NCBI GenBank assembly: GCA_032209605.1 | Contig: JASFXZ010000040.1 | Span: 186,001-250,000 of the forward strand | From: Mactromeris polynyma | Taxonomy: Eukaryota; Mollusca; Bivalvia; Venerida; Mactridae | Direction of reading: 5' to 3' | Length of the DNA: 64,000 nucleotides | Shown: piece after piece, positions 21,556 through 34,449 of the stretch | Layout of the letters: each line of letters starts with the position of its first letter | How positions within the stretch are numbered: the first letter of the stretch is position 1 | The notes under the pieces: generated by a model | What the model was told of the DNA's origin: nothing | The model's database searches: none | The model's input: only the letters and a program-made list of their open reading frames with translations | Made by a program: the position numbers and the translations under genes

Positions 21556-24224
21556 TTTGAACACCTTACATCAGATCGTCACGAAAGTGTATCAACTGAG
21601 GTTCAACTGTTTTCAGATGAACTTAAATCATTTACGAACGGTAGATTCTTCCGCTGCATCTCATGCATTTTGGATTAATGTTTTGAAACATATAAGGACA
21701 TAACACAAATTAACCGTTCATTAAACTTGTCCGCTCATAATTACCTGTAAACATATTGAAATCATTATATGCAAATTATTTCCACATTTCAGAATTAGAT
21801 ATTTACACACGAGAGCAAGATATGCTACGTTTCACAAAGGGGTAAACAAGATGAATCAACGCTCACATCCTTGTTCTGATCAAATTTGGTAATCTTGAAT
21901 GTCATTATTTGTGTATGTGTGGTTATTCCCCTGTAAATCACCGTGTTTTTGTGCAGGTAATACACAATCACAGCGCTTTCGGGTATCTACTAGTAATTTG
22001 GTTGTAACAGTTGTATACTGTATCACCGCAGATGAAACTAAAACATGTTATAGACAGTTTACGACTGTATTATTGACAAAACAGTTATAACTCTTTATGT
22101 CATCAAACATTGGGTAAATTCGTGATCGTTCGGGACAAGGCAATTCATTTATTTGTTTAGTTTATGTTCGTTTAAGTCGTTTTAGAAGCATTTGAAATGT
22201 TAATGTTTATACCTGGAAATGTTAGAGCGAAACCAACGGATTATTTATCATGGCCACGTATATTGTAGGACCTCAGGTTTAAATATATACTACCTACTCT
22301 ACTGTTTATACACGCTACCATTTATCATGTTAAAATGATAATGATTCTACAATAATTCGTCTACCGCTATTTAACATCCGGTGGGTGGGGTATGGTACAT
22401 ATCGTAGTTTACCTGTTATTTAAACGTTTAACAATGCTAAAAATACGAAACCCTCATTCATTAGATAGAACTTTATCTTAAGAGTTATCAAGTTTACCTT
22501 TACTTATCTAGTCCTCTATTAACTCGGAGTTTATCTCTGTTGTATACACGCATGTTATTATTTTCTAATTGTAAATAAACCGGAAGTGACGTCAAACCGC
22601 GCGTGTGCGTTGTTGGTAAACAAACGCTCAGGACAGAAGCTGTCAAGTTTATCGTTTGCAATCTATCTTTTTATCTGGCTTTGAAAACATGTCGTTTCAT
22701 AGGTAATAGATGTATTTTATATTTTTCTTTCTATGTACAGCCAAATTTAACTGAGTTTCATTCAATTTTAGAGTTTTATCCGCAGAATTCTGCCAGAATT
22801 CTGCGAGCTCGTTCACATATCTTCTGCGACATTCCGCCGTTTCCGCTAATTTCTGCGGCCGGCGGAATTCCGCAGATGCGGAATTGGGGTGTATATAAGG
22901 GCATGTTTTTACCATTTTCGAGAGTTCAGATTAGGGTTTTTCACGTAAGGGCGTTATTATTTTCATTTGTTAAATTAATCAGATTAAGTTTGGCTATTTG
23001 TTTTTACTGAAATATTGACTTTGTTCGTAATGAGTTACTTGATACATTATTGCATTTTATTACATTACGTCTATTGAGTGACATCTATTGTTACTTATTA
23101 AATATAATAAACAACGTTTACAGTATTGAAATTTATTCATGCGTTATTATAATTTATCCTTTTTATTTGATTAACTGTGTCATTGATCGGCCTCCCATTG
23201 ACTAAGTATCGTGATCGTGACAATATAACTAGTGACAATTTCGTACGGTTAATAAAGATTCTATAGCATGTATCTACTTCTAACCCATGATATTGAATTT
23301 TGTTTAATGCACAAACAAAACACTAATCTTTATGTTCCTTATGTCATCGTTATTTTCAAGTGTTTTAAAAATATAAGGATATGTACACGGGCAAACTGTA
23401 ATATTTTCGTACATGGTGAATATTGTGTTATCACCCGTGAAATTTTGATTCAATTTATATGTTTCAGTGTCTTCATACTTCATGACATTACTTTCCTTGA
23501 TATTTCCTTACAAAACGTTCCTTTCTTGTTTTCCATGCCGCTAATTCATAAGCTTGTTTTAAACCCTCTCTTCTTTGTTTTGCTTAGTTACTGGTAGTTC
23601 TTTGTGAGGAGGATTTTTTGTGAATTTGGTCTCCTCTGTGCTACTTGTTCCCACATGTTATAGCAGAAATTGCATTTCAAACTTTGAACGTAAATGATTG
23701 AATCTATTAATTGTCCTCAAATATCAATTTCTGGCGAACTTCCGTCACAATGACATTGTATTGTGCGGATTGACCTAGAAAAGGGAATGATTGAATGTTT
23801 TATATTATATATAATATGTTTTCATGATGAAAACAATTAAACGTGTAAACATAAAGCATACATTTAACACATGCTTAGTAAAATCTGTGTTCTATAATCG
23901 GTCGCTTCTGATTTTGTCATAATTTTTAAAATAACTACAGTGAAATATACACTTTATAAATTTGTTTTACTTCATTCTTACCCATACCTCAATCTACATA
24001 ACGTTGTCACATGAACTCACAAATAAGCCTCTTGTAAAAAGATGCCTATCAAATTTAATAATCGGCAGAAGTTTATGCTGAACAATTAGTGTTTCATTGA
24101 AGATAGATAACCCATTCAATCATCAATGATGGAGTACGAAAAAGAGTTATCTCCCTTTCATTCAATACGGGGTTAATTCGAGTATATTTAAGCTGGATGA
24201 CATTAAAGACCCCACCCCAGAGAT

Positions 24225-24620
24225 TATACTAATGATAGCTTTATTTTCAGATGGTGAACACAAAATACAGTAAGATTTACATTGATACATATAAGAAAAT
24301 AATTATAATAAATATGACAAATCAAGTCTTATTTCCATGTGGCCTTCCATAAATCATTATAAACAAGGTTAAACTGGTGAGAGTTACAAAGTTTTCTTAA
24401 AGTTATAATGAATTGATTATATAAGAAACATATTACATACATGTAGAACTAATATTAACTATTTAGGCAACATGCGTTAAATATCTAAACTTGAAGGAAC
24501 AACATTAAAAAACAATGTTTTCATATTCTATCCTGAAAATGATGTAATTCTAATTTCATATCATGTAATTGTGAAATGGTGTAACTATTATATTGCAAAT
24601 CATTTTGCATGAGCACTGCC
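24225..24620 (-). repeat. Possible LINE 3' tail
   Basis: The start (GCTTTATTTTCAGATGGTGAACAC) resembles the 3' tail of the minus-strand LINE at 46.1 kb (TCTTTATTTACAGAAGGTGAC). No coding remnant follows, so the assignment is weak. Confidence 0.3.
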
Positions 24621-24992
24621 TCAGCTAGTGATGCTGGAAATATTATTCTCTTTATTGGAAACTATACACATGAGTTTATAATTTCATGAATATTTATTAT
24701 ATAAAGACGATGGTGATAAGACAAACATCATAAAAAAACGTTTTAGTGGAGAAAAACCCGATGATTTTGATGATCGCTAATTTCCGTAACGCGCTCGGTT
24801 GTTTCCGCCACCAATTTTTAGCGATGACATAATATTTCTCCTATCAGGCAATGTCAGTGTGACCTAATAGTCGGACGCCATCTTTCAGAGAATGTACATA
24901 TTTAAACCACCGATTGTTTTTTATATTAACCCGTTATATATTTATTCCGTGGATTTATTGCACACTTGATCGATCTAATTTTGTTTTGCAAA

Positions 24993-26836
24993 ATGGTGCA
25001 TTGTGTTGCGTTCGGGTGTCATGAAAGGAGTCAAGATAGAAAGAAGGGATTTTCTTGTTTCCAAAGGACGCAGTGTTAAAAGAGAAGTGGGTAGCGGCAG
25101 TTGGTTGTTGTCGTGAAATCGGGGGATGAATTGTTGCTTGGAAGCCGACGAATGCCTTCAGTTTGTGCAAAAGACACTTTCGAGACGAAGACTACGTCCA
25201 TTCTCCGGAAGTGATGAAGTCCGTCGGCATTGAGTTAAAACTACAACTGAAGAAGACGGCAGTGCCATCAGTCTTCCCGGAAATGGACGAGTTCAAGGAG
25301 AACAGAAAGCCTCTGTGACTGTCAGCTCTTGGCTCCGTGAAGCGAAAGAGGGATGTTTATCACGCATTTGAGAAGAGAAATCGAATCCAGGTAAGGGAAT
25401 CCTTCTATATACACTTCTTAGTGAATGTATCTTATAGGTCCGTAAAAACGAAAGTGTAGGACTCAGTTGCAACATTCACGACAGAGACATCATGACCTTA
25501 GGCATATTTACCCAAATTGGTTGCATTGAATGAAACATTGAATTAATTTAATCTTGGGAATTGTTTAGCAAATGCCACGATTTTGTTGAACAAATGCAAC
25601 ACGCCAACAGACAAATCACAAGTTGCCACACGAAATTTCGAACCCGAGCCTTCCTGATTGAGATTCTGAAGCAACCACTACCATTTCATCTGAAACCTAT
25701 CTAACTAGCTAAGATAGAGTCACTAGTCATTTACCGATATTTGGCTCCATTCCCAAAGAAAAAAGAATACATATATATATTTCCCCTACTTCGAAAGAAA
25801 ATTCCCCTTTTTAGTCTTATTAAAGACACATTTGGTGACTCATGATGTAAATTTCCCCTATCAACAGGACCCGCCATACAAGACGCCAGTCTTGCAATGT
25901 ATATGTCCATGGACTTTTACCATACATTTCATCTGGGCTATTTACAATAATGGTGTCAAATGGAACATCCCTAAACTATTTCGACTTGACACGGGGACCC
26001 AAACCTGGGACCTCCTGATTCTGAATTGAACATAAAAGTGTGTCATACAAAAAGCTAGCACACAAGTAAGACCGTACAATCACAGCTAGTCATTTACCTT
26101 TCACATGAATTGAATTTTTTAGAAAAATTGCAGGTATTATGGTGATGAATAATTTGGAACGTTTGGAATTACACATGTATCATGTAATATTTCAAAACAG
26201 CCACTTGTTCTCTGACGAGTGATCTGTAAGAACGACATGATGCACAGTAAATGTCCCAACTGTTTTAGCATCTAAGGCAAAAACAAAAATTGTATTTTTA
26301 TCATATGTACATTTTTGGATACTATACATACAGAAACATGCCATATTGATAAAAAGATAACTTTTTGTTTGGCATTTGTTATTTTTCCTTCAAATATCTG
26401 TTTGACTGGGATGGGACGGACATTACAAATTCAAGAATATTCTGGTCCTAAAACCTGAAAAGTCACAAGGTTTCTATGTATATTCTGTATCTATAATAAC
26501 ACTATCTAAACAAACAAGTGTCAAGGACGCGACTCAAAGATGTTTTCTTTTTCTTGCAGTGCCACATGGAACACATGAGCTTCCAGGTGCACCCTAACAC
26601 CAGAGACATGTGCATTGGATTCAGCCCCAACATGTCACATTGTGCTGTGGGTCCGGACTAGGTGGAATGCCCCCTCCAGTAGACAAAGGCGAACAGTTCC
26701 CGGAAGAAGCCCTTGACACAGACTACTCGGACTGCGAATCTGAAGAAGTGTCTGACGTAGAGGACAGCCTACATGTAGATCCAGACTGGTATCCAGGTTC
26801 AGATGTTTCTTCAGATGAAGAGATAGAAAAGGATTG
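24993..26836 (+). pseudogene. THAP-domain gene remnant, two exons
   Basis: From ATG 24993 the sequence reads MVHCVAFGCHERSQDRKKG..., then needs a one-base shift near 25055 to continue KDAVLKEKWVAAVGCCREIG, passes a TGA near 25126 and reads NAFSLCKRHFRDEDYVHSPE and on to KKTAVPSVFP. This is a THAP C2CH zinc finger: Cys pair CVAFGC, late pair CKRH, and the closing AVP-x-[IV]FP box. THAP proteins are sequence-specific DNA binders, related to P-element transposase DNA-binding domains. The frame ends at 25318, and a donor CCAG|GTAAGG follows at 25391. A second exon, 26560-26836, has good acceptor and donor sites and encodes an acidic tail (DYSDCESEEVSDVEDS). The frameshift and stops indicate a pseudogene unless these are assembly errors. 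Confidence 0.68.
26560..26836 (+). pseudogene. Acidic exon of the THAP remnant
   Basis: Bounded by TTTTTCTTGCAG and TTG|GTGAGT. The open frame from 26610 includes PPPVDKGEQFPEEALDTDYS followed by Asp/Glu/Ser-rich sequence (about 19 acidic residues in the last 45). The first 50 nt read best in a different frame (CHMEHMSFQVHP...), suggesting another frameshift. Its link to the THAP exon is inferred from position and orientation. Confidence 0.45.
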
Positions 26837-26999
26837 GTGAGTATTGATATTTTACCAAGACAATAAATAATAACTTATCAAACAGAACAAACACGACGTT
26901 TGTTGTCACATTAATTTGCTGAAAGTGGTATCAATGATAAAACTCACACGGTAAAGGTAAAAAAAAGGAGCATAAAATCCTATTGTATTTAGGAGAGAT

Positions 27000-28440
27000 A
27001 AAAAATAGAAATAACTGTACTTGATTAAAAAAAACAACGCCATGTGTTTGTTTAAAGCCGAAGTTCAGTTTGCATAATAATTTTTAAAAAAAATGGGTTT
27101 TCAACTGTTTCTTAAAAATGTTCAAAGACTGAGCACTTTGGACTGAGCTAGGGAGAGCATTCCATAAGCTCGGAGCAGTATGGCTTAAGCTCCGGTTACC
27201 AAATATAACAGTTCTGGTCCGTGGGGCCACTAATGTCAATGCACTGCTGGAACGAAGGTCTCTAGTTGGTCTGTATACATTTAACAACTCTTTAATGTAT
27301 TGAGAGCACTGATCATGAAGTGCTTTGTACGTATAAACTAGAATTTTGTAATTAATCCGTTGACACACAGGTTACCAATGGAGTTCCTTCAGCACTGGTG
27401 TTATATGGTCATGGCGTGAAGCTTTTGTGATTATTCGTGCAGCAGTATTTTGAACTCGTTGAAGCTTACTCAAAGTAGATTTTGAGATACCAACAAGGAG
27501 AGAGTTACAATAGTCCAATTTTGAGGTTACTAAAGAATTGACTAAAGTCATCGTAGCATCAGTTGTGAGAAATTTATGTATGCGACCAATGTTTCGCAAC
27601 TGGAGATAGGCAGATATGCAGGCAATGTTTACATGTTTTTCCATGTCAATGTGTGGAGTGAAGAAAGCACCAATATTTCTGATAGAGTCCGACGACCTTA
27701 TTGAGGATTCTCCAACCATGACGGAAACGTTCTCAACATGCTTGAGATTGTGTTTTGAGGACAACAACATTACTTCCGTCTTTTCAGCGTTTAGTTTTAA
27801 CATGTTGCCATTCATCTAGGCAATACTTTCAGTCAGACAACATTCAATGCGACGTAATGCTTCAGACTTTGAGACACAGTCTATAGGTTTAAATGATATG
27901 TACAGCTGTGAATCATCAGCGTAAAAGTGATGTAATAGTCCATGATTTAGACAAATAGTGCCTACTGGCTGTGTGTACGTAGAAAAATACTTTGGACCTA
28001 AGACATATCCCTGTGGAACGCTATATTTCATACGATATGGTTCTGAAAGTTCACCCTCAACACACACTGTCTGAAATCTGTCATTCAAGTATGCAGAAAT
28101 CCAAGCAAGAGCATTACCAGAAATCTTATAGTGATTTTCTAAACGACCTATTAGCAGTGTATTGTGATCTATGGTGTCAAATGCTGCTTAAAGGTCAAGC
28201 AATACCAGGACAGTAACACAATTATTGTCTAGAGACTGAAGGATGTCATTTTGCACCTTAAGTAGCGCTGTTTTCAGTGGAATGAAACTTTCTGTAAGCT
28301 GATTAGTATGGCTCGTGCAAACTGTTTTCTGTAAGATGGTTCTCAATACGCACATCTACAATCTTTTCTAAAATCTTTGATAAAAAAGGAAGGTTTGAGA
28401 CTGGTCTGTAGTTCTTCAGTACGTTTGGGTCAAGATCAAT
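27000..28440 (-). mobile_element. CR1/L2-like LINE, 5'-truncated, minus strand
   Basis: Read on the minus strand, the reverse transcriptase starts DPNVLKNYRPVSNLPFLSKI at 28430. It continues LDL-*-AAFDTIDH, NALAWISAYLNDRFQTV, SVPQGYVLGP and the catalytic FYADDSQLY, then MNGNMLKLNAEKTEVMLL. The C-terminal signature, PVCQRINYKILVYTYKALHD through PSLWNALPSSVQSA to FKKQLKTHFF, is typical of CR1/L2 elements. In-frame stops replace conserved residues: TAG where WM(x)N is expected at 27816, TAA before PVCQRINY near 27369, and TAA in LDL-*-AAFD. The copy is cut at 28440, exactly where the DC-STAMP duplication starts. It is dead but recognisable along its length. Confidence 0.88.
27084..28088 (-). pseudogene. 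CR1/L2 reverse transcriptase coding remnant
   Basis: Three consecutive open segments of the same minus-strand frame (28088-27816, 27815-27372 and 27368-27084), separated only by single stop codons, make up the palm, thumb and C-terminal region of ORF2. The lack of frameshifts across 1 kb suggests a fairly recent insertion inactivated mainly by point mutation. Confidence 0.8.
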
Positions 28441-31400
28441 AGGTTGGCGATCATTTTCAAACGTGAAAACGGACGTAAGGCGCCTGATAATGTATTTTGC
28501 CCATCTTGTCCAGTCGTTAACGGCTTCTCCTAAATTGTCTAGGCTTCTGATAAGTCGTACAATATGTATTTAACTGACTTCAAGTGTTATTTGTTTATCT
28601 GTTTTACATGTATTGTCATGTGGTCGCCGTCTGTTATGACGGGGAGTTATCAAGTGGGAAAATTCTTACTTGCACTGCTTGTTTTGGATAAGTTGGATAA
28701 ACTCTTAGACCAGGTTTAAACCCAACAGTGTTATTGTCACAGACCGTTCTAATGCTGTATTCCTGTTTTCACTTATCAGTTATGAATGATGACATTGTGC
28801 TCCCGATGCTTATGTTATTGTTCTCATGTATGTATATGTATTTTGCATGAACAATTGTACTTTGAAGGGGCTGTGCACTTTGTATGGACATTCCTTGATC
28901 GACTTATTCAATCAATTTTAAAATCCCACAGATAAAGTCGTTTTAACGAATACCTATTACATGAGGTATGTAATTAGTTTTGCCAGTAATGAAACAAAAT
29001 GTGAACACAAAGTCCATTGATCTGATATTTGTATTTAAGATTCGTTTGTAAAGGCTCGTGTGATCTCTTGAACGATTTGAAGAAAGCATGCGATGTAACT
29101 AACTTCGGTGGTAGCCTTGAAGCTAGTAGAAGCAAAATCAGGTAATATAAACACATGCCTAGAATGTGTTAACTTAAATTAATTCTCATATCGGTATTTC
29201 TGCGAGCCCTACTGTAAATCTTAGCTAGGAATATTAATTCACCTTCTCACACAAGAGATACATGAAGTTACTTATATGAAACCTTAATTAACAAATTATA
29301 TTCGGTACCTCAAGATGTTTATTGTTATTGGCGGCATAATAATATTGATTGTTTTATCTATATAACGTAAGAATATAATCAAATTATTAATGAAACAAAT
29401 AATTGTCTTACAATTAAATACTTGCAATTAATACCACATGTAATTGATCTGAGCGTTCCTTTTTTCAGAAATGAGTTTGATAAAGTTGAGAATTACTTCA
29501 GAGCTGATGTGGTCATAAAAGGAAACTATGACACATCAACTAACACGTCAAAACATGTTGATAGTATTAAAGCTAATATTGACAGTGACATTAACGTCAC
29601 TTTTGCTTATGATCTTGGAAGCATTTTGGTACTTCAGAAGCTATACGGATTAAGACAAGTATGTCAACAAATACATAACGAGAGGTTTTATAGAACTTGA
29701 TGAAAAAAAGCCAAGATGGGTGAAACTCCAATTCTGCCGCTAAAGAAACGGAAATTATCAAAATATATACAATCTCGGTCAGTATGACTTACCTCAGTTG
29801 AACTCGCATATTGTAGAAAAGGTGTGGTTAAAGTATAGATACTCTTCTTGCTTTGTGTAATCATGATTTTTAGAGATTATAGTATATATTATGTTTTGAA
29901 CTTAGTGAACCGATTTGGCTCCCTTGTGGTTCGGTTAAAGGCAAATGCCGAATTCAAAATCACGATGAAAGGTAAAGGTCCCATAGCATCATTCTATCGC
30001 GTTTTCTTTATATATCTAAACATTATTTAAACGATATTGATGTCGGTGGCTACTTGTCAACTCCAACTGCACCCTCAACACAGTACAGCATTACTTATTT
30101 CGTCGTGCTTTACGTCATATTGATATGCATAGTAATCTTGCGCGGATACGGAATGCGACTAAGAAGAAAGATTGCTGCTTATTATTACCCTGAGCAAGAA
30201 AAGCAGAGGCCAGAGTACCTTTACAATATGATTAAGCACGAACGACAGGCATATCAACGTTTTATTCGACAAGAAGTTAAATCCGCACACAAGGAGAGCA
30301 AGATGAAAGAAAAATTGCGACTTTCCACAAGGCTGAAGACGAGCTTTCCATGCTGCAGACCATGCATATCACAGAACACCAAACTTAATTGTAGCTGTTG
30401 CGAGGTAACAGACCCACAACTATTATCTAATTGCAACGGTGTAATCGATGGAGCTGTCTGCACTGCAGTATACTGTGAATAATGTAGAAAAGTATTGAAT
30501 GGTGTATGTGCTCTGTGTTATGAGGGTGATATTCAGTTTAGGGGCTGATCTGATATGGACAATAGTTGAATACTTTTGCTCAGTTACGTTACAGATAATT
30601 TCAAAGTCAGGGTTATTTATCCGTTACAAAATTATGATATTATCATCAAAAGTTCACTGAACAAATGTTGAAGTGAGAGTATGGTGCGAACACTCAAGTT
30701 GCTTAACAGGGTACTTACACACAGACGGTTCGGGTACTAAATATTAAATAGCTATACACTAAATTACTATTGTGTTAGCTTTTAGCAATTTATTCATGTT
30801 AATGTGTAGTTTTTTTTTAACTTTACATGTACGATGTTTGTATCTTCACGACTCAAAATGTATTTTCACAATACAGTAAAACCTCGAATATGTGACTACT
30901 CTTGTAGCCCTTGAAAACAGATCTTAATATTGAGGTGGTCTTAAAATTGAGGTTAAATAAAGAGCGAAATAATCCTGCAATTGATATATTCACACCATTT
31001 CTGAATGAGTTCCGGATATATTACGTGTCCACATACGCATTGGTATTATGTGCCTCCTTATTTTGTATTTACTTGTTTGACCTACGAATCTGTATCGAGA
31101 TGTCCTGTTCATTATGTTGCCTTCCCAATTCTTCTCTGTCTCACCTCTATTGAGTACACGGCTGGTTACCGATTGCTTTACAAATACAAGATGCTGAATA
31201 TAGTTTGACAACAGTTTGATATGCTGTTAATATTAATTATGTTATACATAATTTAGAAATGGCTAACTGTTGTTAAAATATATTGATCACTTACATTACC
31301 AATGCAGTACAATATGTAACAAGTATGTTGAATTTTAGGAATACATGTATTTAAAATAAAGTATATAGCCATTTAGTCTGTTTATACTAAATAGCTATGT

Positions 31401-31681
31401 ATTGTCAGTACTACTTGTTCTTTTAATCACAAACTCTTGAGAACGCAAGCTTATCTTTAATCACTGTTAGCTTATTGTTATAATATTATAAAGGATATGT
31501 ATAACAAAACTCCATGTACTTGATATATACCCAATGTAAACCATATGTTCACCGTTTTGACAGTTCTGTCAATGAGTTCAAAAGAACATTATGGTCATAT
31601 ATATTATCTAAAACCTCATTTAAATAGGTATGTACAAAATGTTTGCGTATTTATTTATTGTAACTTACAGTGGAAACTCCC
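28441..31681. repeat. Segmental duplication, copy 2
   Basis: Collinear with 303-3500. The left edge abuts the truncated LINE and the right edge is 15 bases into the TIR element seen at 3487. About 230 bp (28500-28720) has no counterpart in copy 1, so copy 1 has a deletion or copy 2 an insertion there. Orientation is the same as copy 1 and the distance is about 28 kb. Confidence 0.85.
29469..30548 (+). pseudogene. DC-STAMP-like pseudogene (duplicate of 1110-2256)
   Basis: The exon keeps the TTTTTTCAG acceptor and strong nucleotide identity to the intact copy but is disabled several times. There is a 56-nt deletion (equivalent to 1242-1297, with CAC microhomology at the ends), a one-base loss in the A-run of the DEKK codons, a Trp-to-TGA change before LTSVELAYC, a Leu-to-TAG change in the second membrane helix, a deletion after the VFF equivalent, and a Glu-to-TAA change just before the last Cys cluster. 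The open frame 30054-30482 preserves the third helix and most of the Cys-rich tail by chance of recency. The candidate upstream exon is also present, with its donor at 29142. No 5' exons were copied, so it was probably never functional as a gene. Confidence 0.85.
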
Positions 31682-34440
31682 TTTTGAGCAAAAGACAAAA
31701 ACTGTACCATCGTCATCTTATTTCACTAGGTTAGAATGATTCCATTTTTGGAAGCAAGTTAAAGGTGTCCTATGCGAATCTCTTCCAGAATCAGTTATTT
31801 CAGGTGACATTCCGTACCTTCGATTTGGGAGACTTTGTATGTGTGGAATGGCGAGATTCGTTTTAATAATTAGTTTGATGCCATCTGTTATAAATGACAG
31901 GATTGTGTTCCAGTTTTATAATGTAGTTAGTTTTAACTTGATGATTACCACTACTACTGAATAGTGTAAAAAATGAATGATAATGATGAAGGTTGACCAG
32001 TCCGTGTCAATGATACAAAAGTTGTTCGGTTGAAGAGAAATTGCATTGGTGGTTTACGTAAGATTTGATTGGTTTACACAACACTGATATGCAAATAGCA
32101 AAACCATGTTAGTACGGCTGCGCCGAAAAAAACATAACCGAAAGGACGTTGACAATTTGGAAAACGACAAAATGGACCAAAATAAACTTTGGTTTAGTTG
32201 TAATGAAGTAAAAATTACAAAAATAATCTCCTACTCTTTGTCATGCAACAATATTTTGGCATCATTAAATTAAACATTGTGTATAAGTTATAATATTTTA
32301 CTTTCACAATATTTCATCAATATATTTTTCTGTGTTTACCGTCAAAATATATTCTATAAAACGACATTATCTTTTCATTATGACAGATTTTATTATAACA
32401 AGTTTTGGCAGTTTTGGCTTATCACCTCTTGATCAAAACCACCTGCAATCTATCACTTTTGATAATTATTTCCTCTTAAAATCGGAAACCTTGATCTTAC
32501 CATCAGCCCCGAGACTAAGGGTCTATTGTAATTATAGGATGTACTTATGACGGTTTTATAACAGCATTGTCCTTATACATGTACCTGTAAGGCATTTTGT
32601 TGCAGGATGTGACTTCTGCATAAAAACGAAGATGTTTTCTGGTCAAGTATCATTACGTTACTTGGAAACAAATAAACTAGTTGTCACTTGAAAACTCTTC
32701 ATTTGATGCTTTACAGGTATGTTGATATCACTATACTTTTTGTATTCAGTTGTTGTAGTTATGTACATTTTTGTGACATTTGATTTTACGTTATAAGTAT
32801 CTTGCACGTTTAACTGTTCTTAAAATTCTTTAAATTATATCGAAGCATTTTTTAAATAAGCTCATATTTGTGAAATTACATTCAAATTAATACCTTCAAA
32901 ACTGGCATTTATTTCGGTACCTCACACTAAGGTTAAGCGAGTTTCCCACCAAATCAATTATTTCAAAATTATGCAATTTGTGTACTTTATTCATGTTTAC
33001 GTTACAAATGGCGTGCAGATATTAATCACTTTATATTCGATTTTATAAATGAGTATTTAAGTTATGATTTAGTAATTATTCAGTGTAATTGTATGTCTTT
33101 ATTCATTCTTGATTTACGTTAGTTCAAAGTACTGTTCATGAATGTGTATAAATAGCGCATTCATAATTGTAGCCTATTTCATAATTTCGCATTCATAATT
33201 GAATTTCATTATCTAATTCATTCTGTAAGCAATATTATATGATCATTACGTTACTTGGAAACAAATAAACTTGTTGTCACTGGAAAACTCTTCGTTTGGT
33301 GCTTTACAGAATCTGTACTGAACATTTTACCACAACAAACGTCATCCCCGATAAAAGAATTCAACAACCAAATCAACATAAAAAGCTCAACATAAAATAT
33401 ACAGCTAAACTGTATCTGGTCTGGGAAACTACATGAACAACTACATGAACAACCACATGACTAGACCGAAGATGCTTGATACGCTCCAATGTAGTGTTAT
33501 GGACATCTTGAAAGACACATTCAGTGTCCCTTGCTTATAGACCACACCAAACAGAGTGATTTTACAATTACACCTATGACGAAATTAGCAGATATATATT
33601 TTCTTGAAAACAATATAATTGAAATACGAAATCATACAATATATAAAATATTCATCACATTTGATTAAATTAAATATGGAATAAAAGAAAACGTTAACAC
33701 TCTCACATCACTATCGCATGATCTCGACATAAACTATTTAAATTTGCCAATATGATTTTATTTTAAACCAATACAAATGTTTTAGAATTTTGTAAGCTAC
33801 ATTGCTAGAGATATAAAACACTTTCCTTTTCTATAAACATGTGACATTTGTATCAAATTTCTGTTTCATTGGGAATATAAGACACTAGCTTTATTAGACA
33901 GAATAGAAACAGGTATTAACGTCATTTCGCCTTAATAATTATCTAGAGTAATGACAAAATCTGTGATTTTAATTAGTAATTATTGTAGTACAACCTTCTT
34001 GTCGTGTCTTTTGTGAATATATGAATGTTATAGATGTAAATTAAAAACTAAACAAATCATAAGCTACTGTCCGTGCGCAGATAGCTGGATTTTCACATTG
34101 GTGCGAATAACGTGCGTAACGTTTCTAACGGCTTTATGGATTTGACATTGCAGATATTAACACACCGGATTTTTATATACCATGTGTTGACTTTTACAGT
34201 GACAAAATATCCATCTCATCATTTTCCTAATACATCAAAACGCGCATTGTACGACACTAAAGCATACATTGTTGGTACTATATGTAACTGAACTCTGCTC
34301 TGTCATGTGGAACAGGAACTGCTAAGGATATGTGTATGTGAAGACATTGTCCCTGAACATTGAAATAATTGACAGGAATTTAAAAAAATACAGGAAGAAT
34401 ATAAATGGGCTCTCATATTAACATTCACATTAAAAGAAGT
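30549..34440. other. Duplicated 3' flank, then AT-rich stretch without a gene
   Basis: Sequence to 31681 mirrors the 3' flank of the intact DC-STAMP gene, including a CAGTAAAACC element at 30874. From 31682 to 34440 no gene is seen. The only structure found is a 66-bp direct repeat (32651-32716 and 33244-33309). Confidence 0.5.
32651..33309. repeat. Pair of 66-bp direct repeats 593 bp apart
   Basis: Copies at 32651-32716 and 33244-33309 both begin CATTACGTTACTTGGAAAC and end TGCTTTACAG, with about five differences by eye. They could be the ends of a decayed element or a local duplication. Confidence 0.85.
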
Positions 34441-34443
34441 TGT

Positions 34444-34449
34444 TTTATT
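34444..34449 (-). promoter_or_regulatory. Candidate polyadenylation signal AATAAA
   Basis: AATAAA on the minus strand lies about 160 nt after the stop codon at 34608 of the EF-hand-like gene. It is reasonable in position but not specific in AT-rich sequence. Confidence 0.35.

Larger units (their letters stand above)
19000..24950. other. Long repeat-bearing stretch with no complete gene
   Basis: Supported content is limited: a 49-bp segment at 19216-19264 repeating sequence at 8568-8608, a 10-nt microexon candidate at 19666-19675, a MITE at 20431-20604, a GGTAAC-rich repeat cluster at 21005-21555, palindromic GAATTC/CCGCAG words at 22780-22880 and a possible retrotransposon tail at 24225-24620. 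Other open frames here are AT-rich and show no protein character. Confidence 0.45.

Noticed and set aside
22603..23010. 135-aa plus-strand frame
   Set aside because: It contains palindromic GAATTC/CTGCGG words and AT-rich sequence with no motif. It is more likely repeat sequence open by chance.
23268..23597. 109-aa hydrophobic plus-strand frame
   Set aside because: AT-rich sequence gives Phe/Ile/Leu/Cys-rich frames by chance. No start context, splice sites or family motif is seen.
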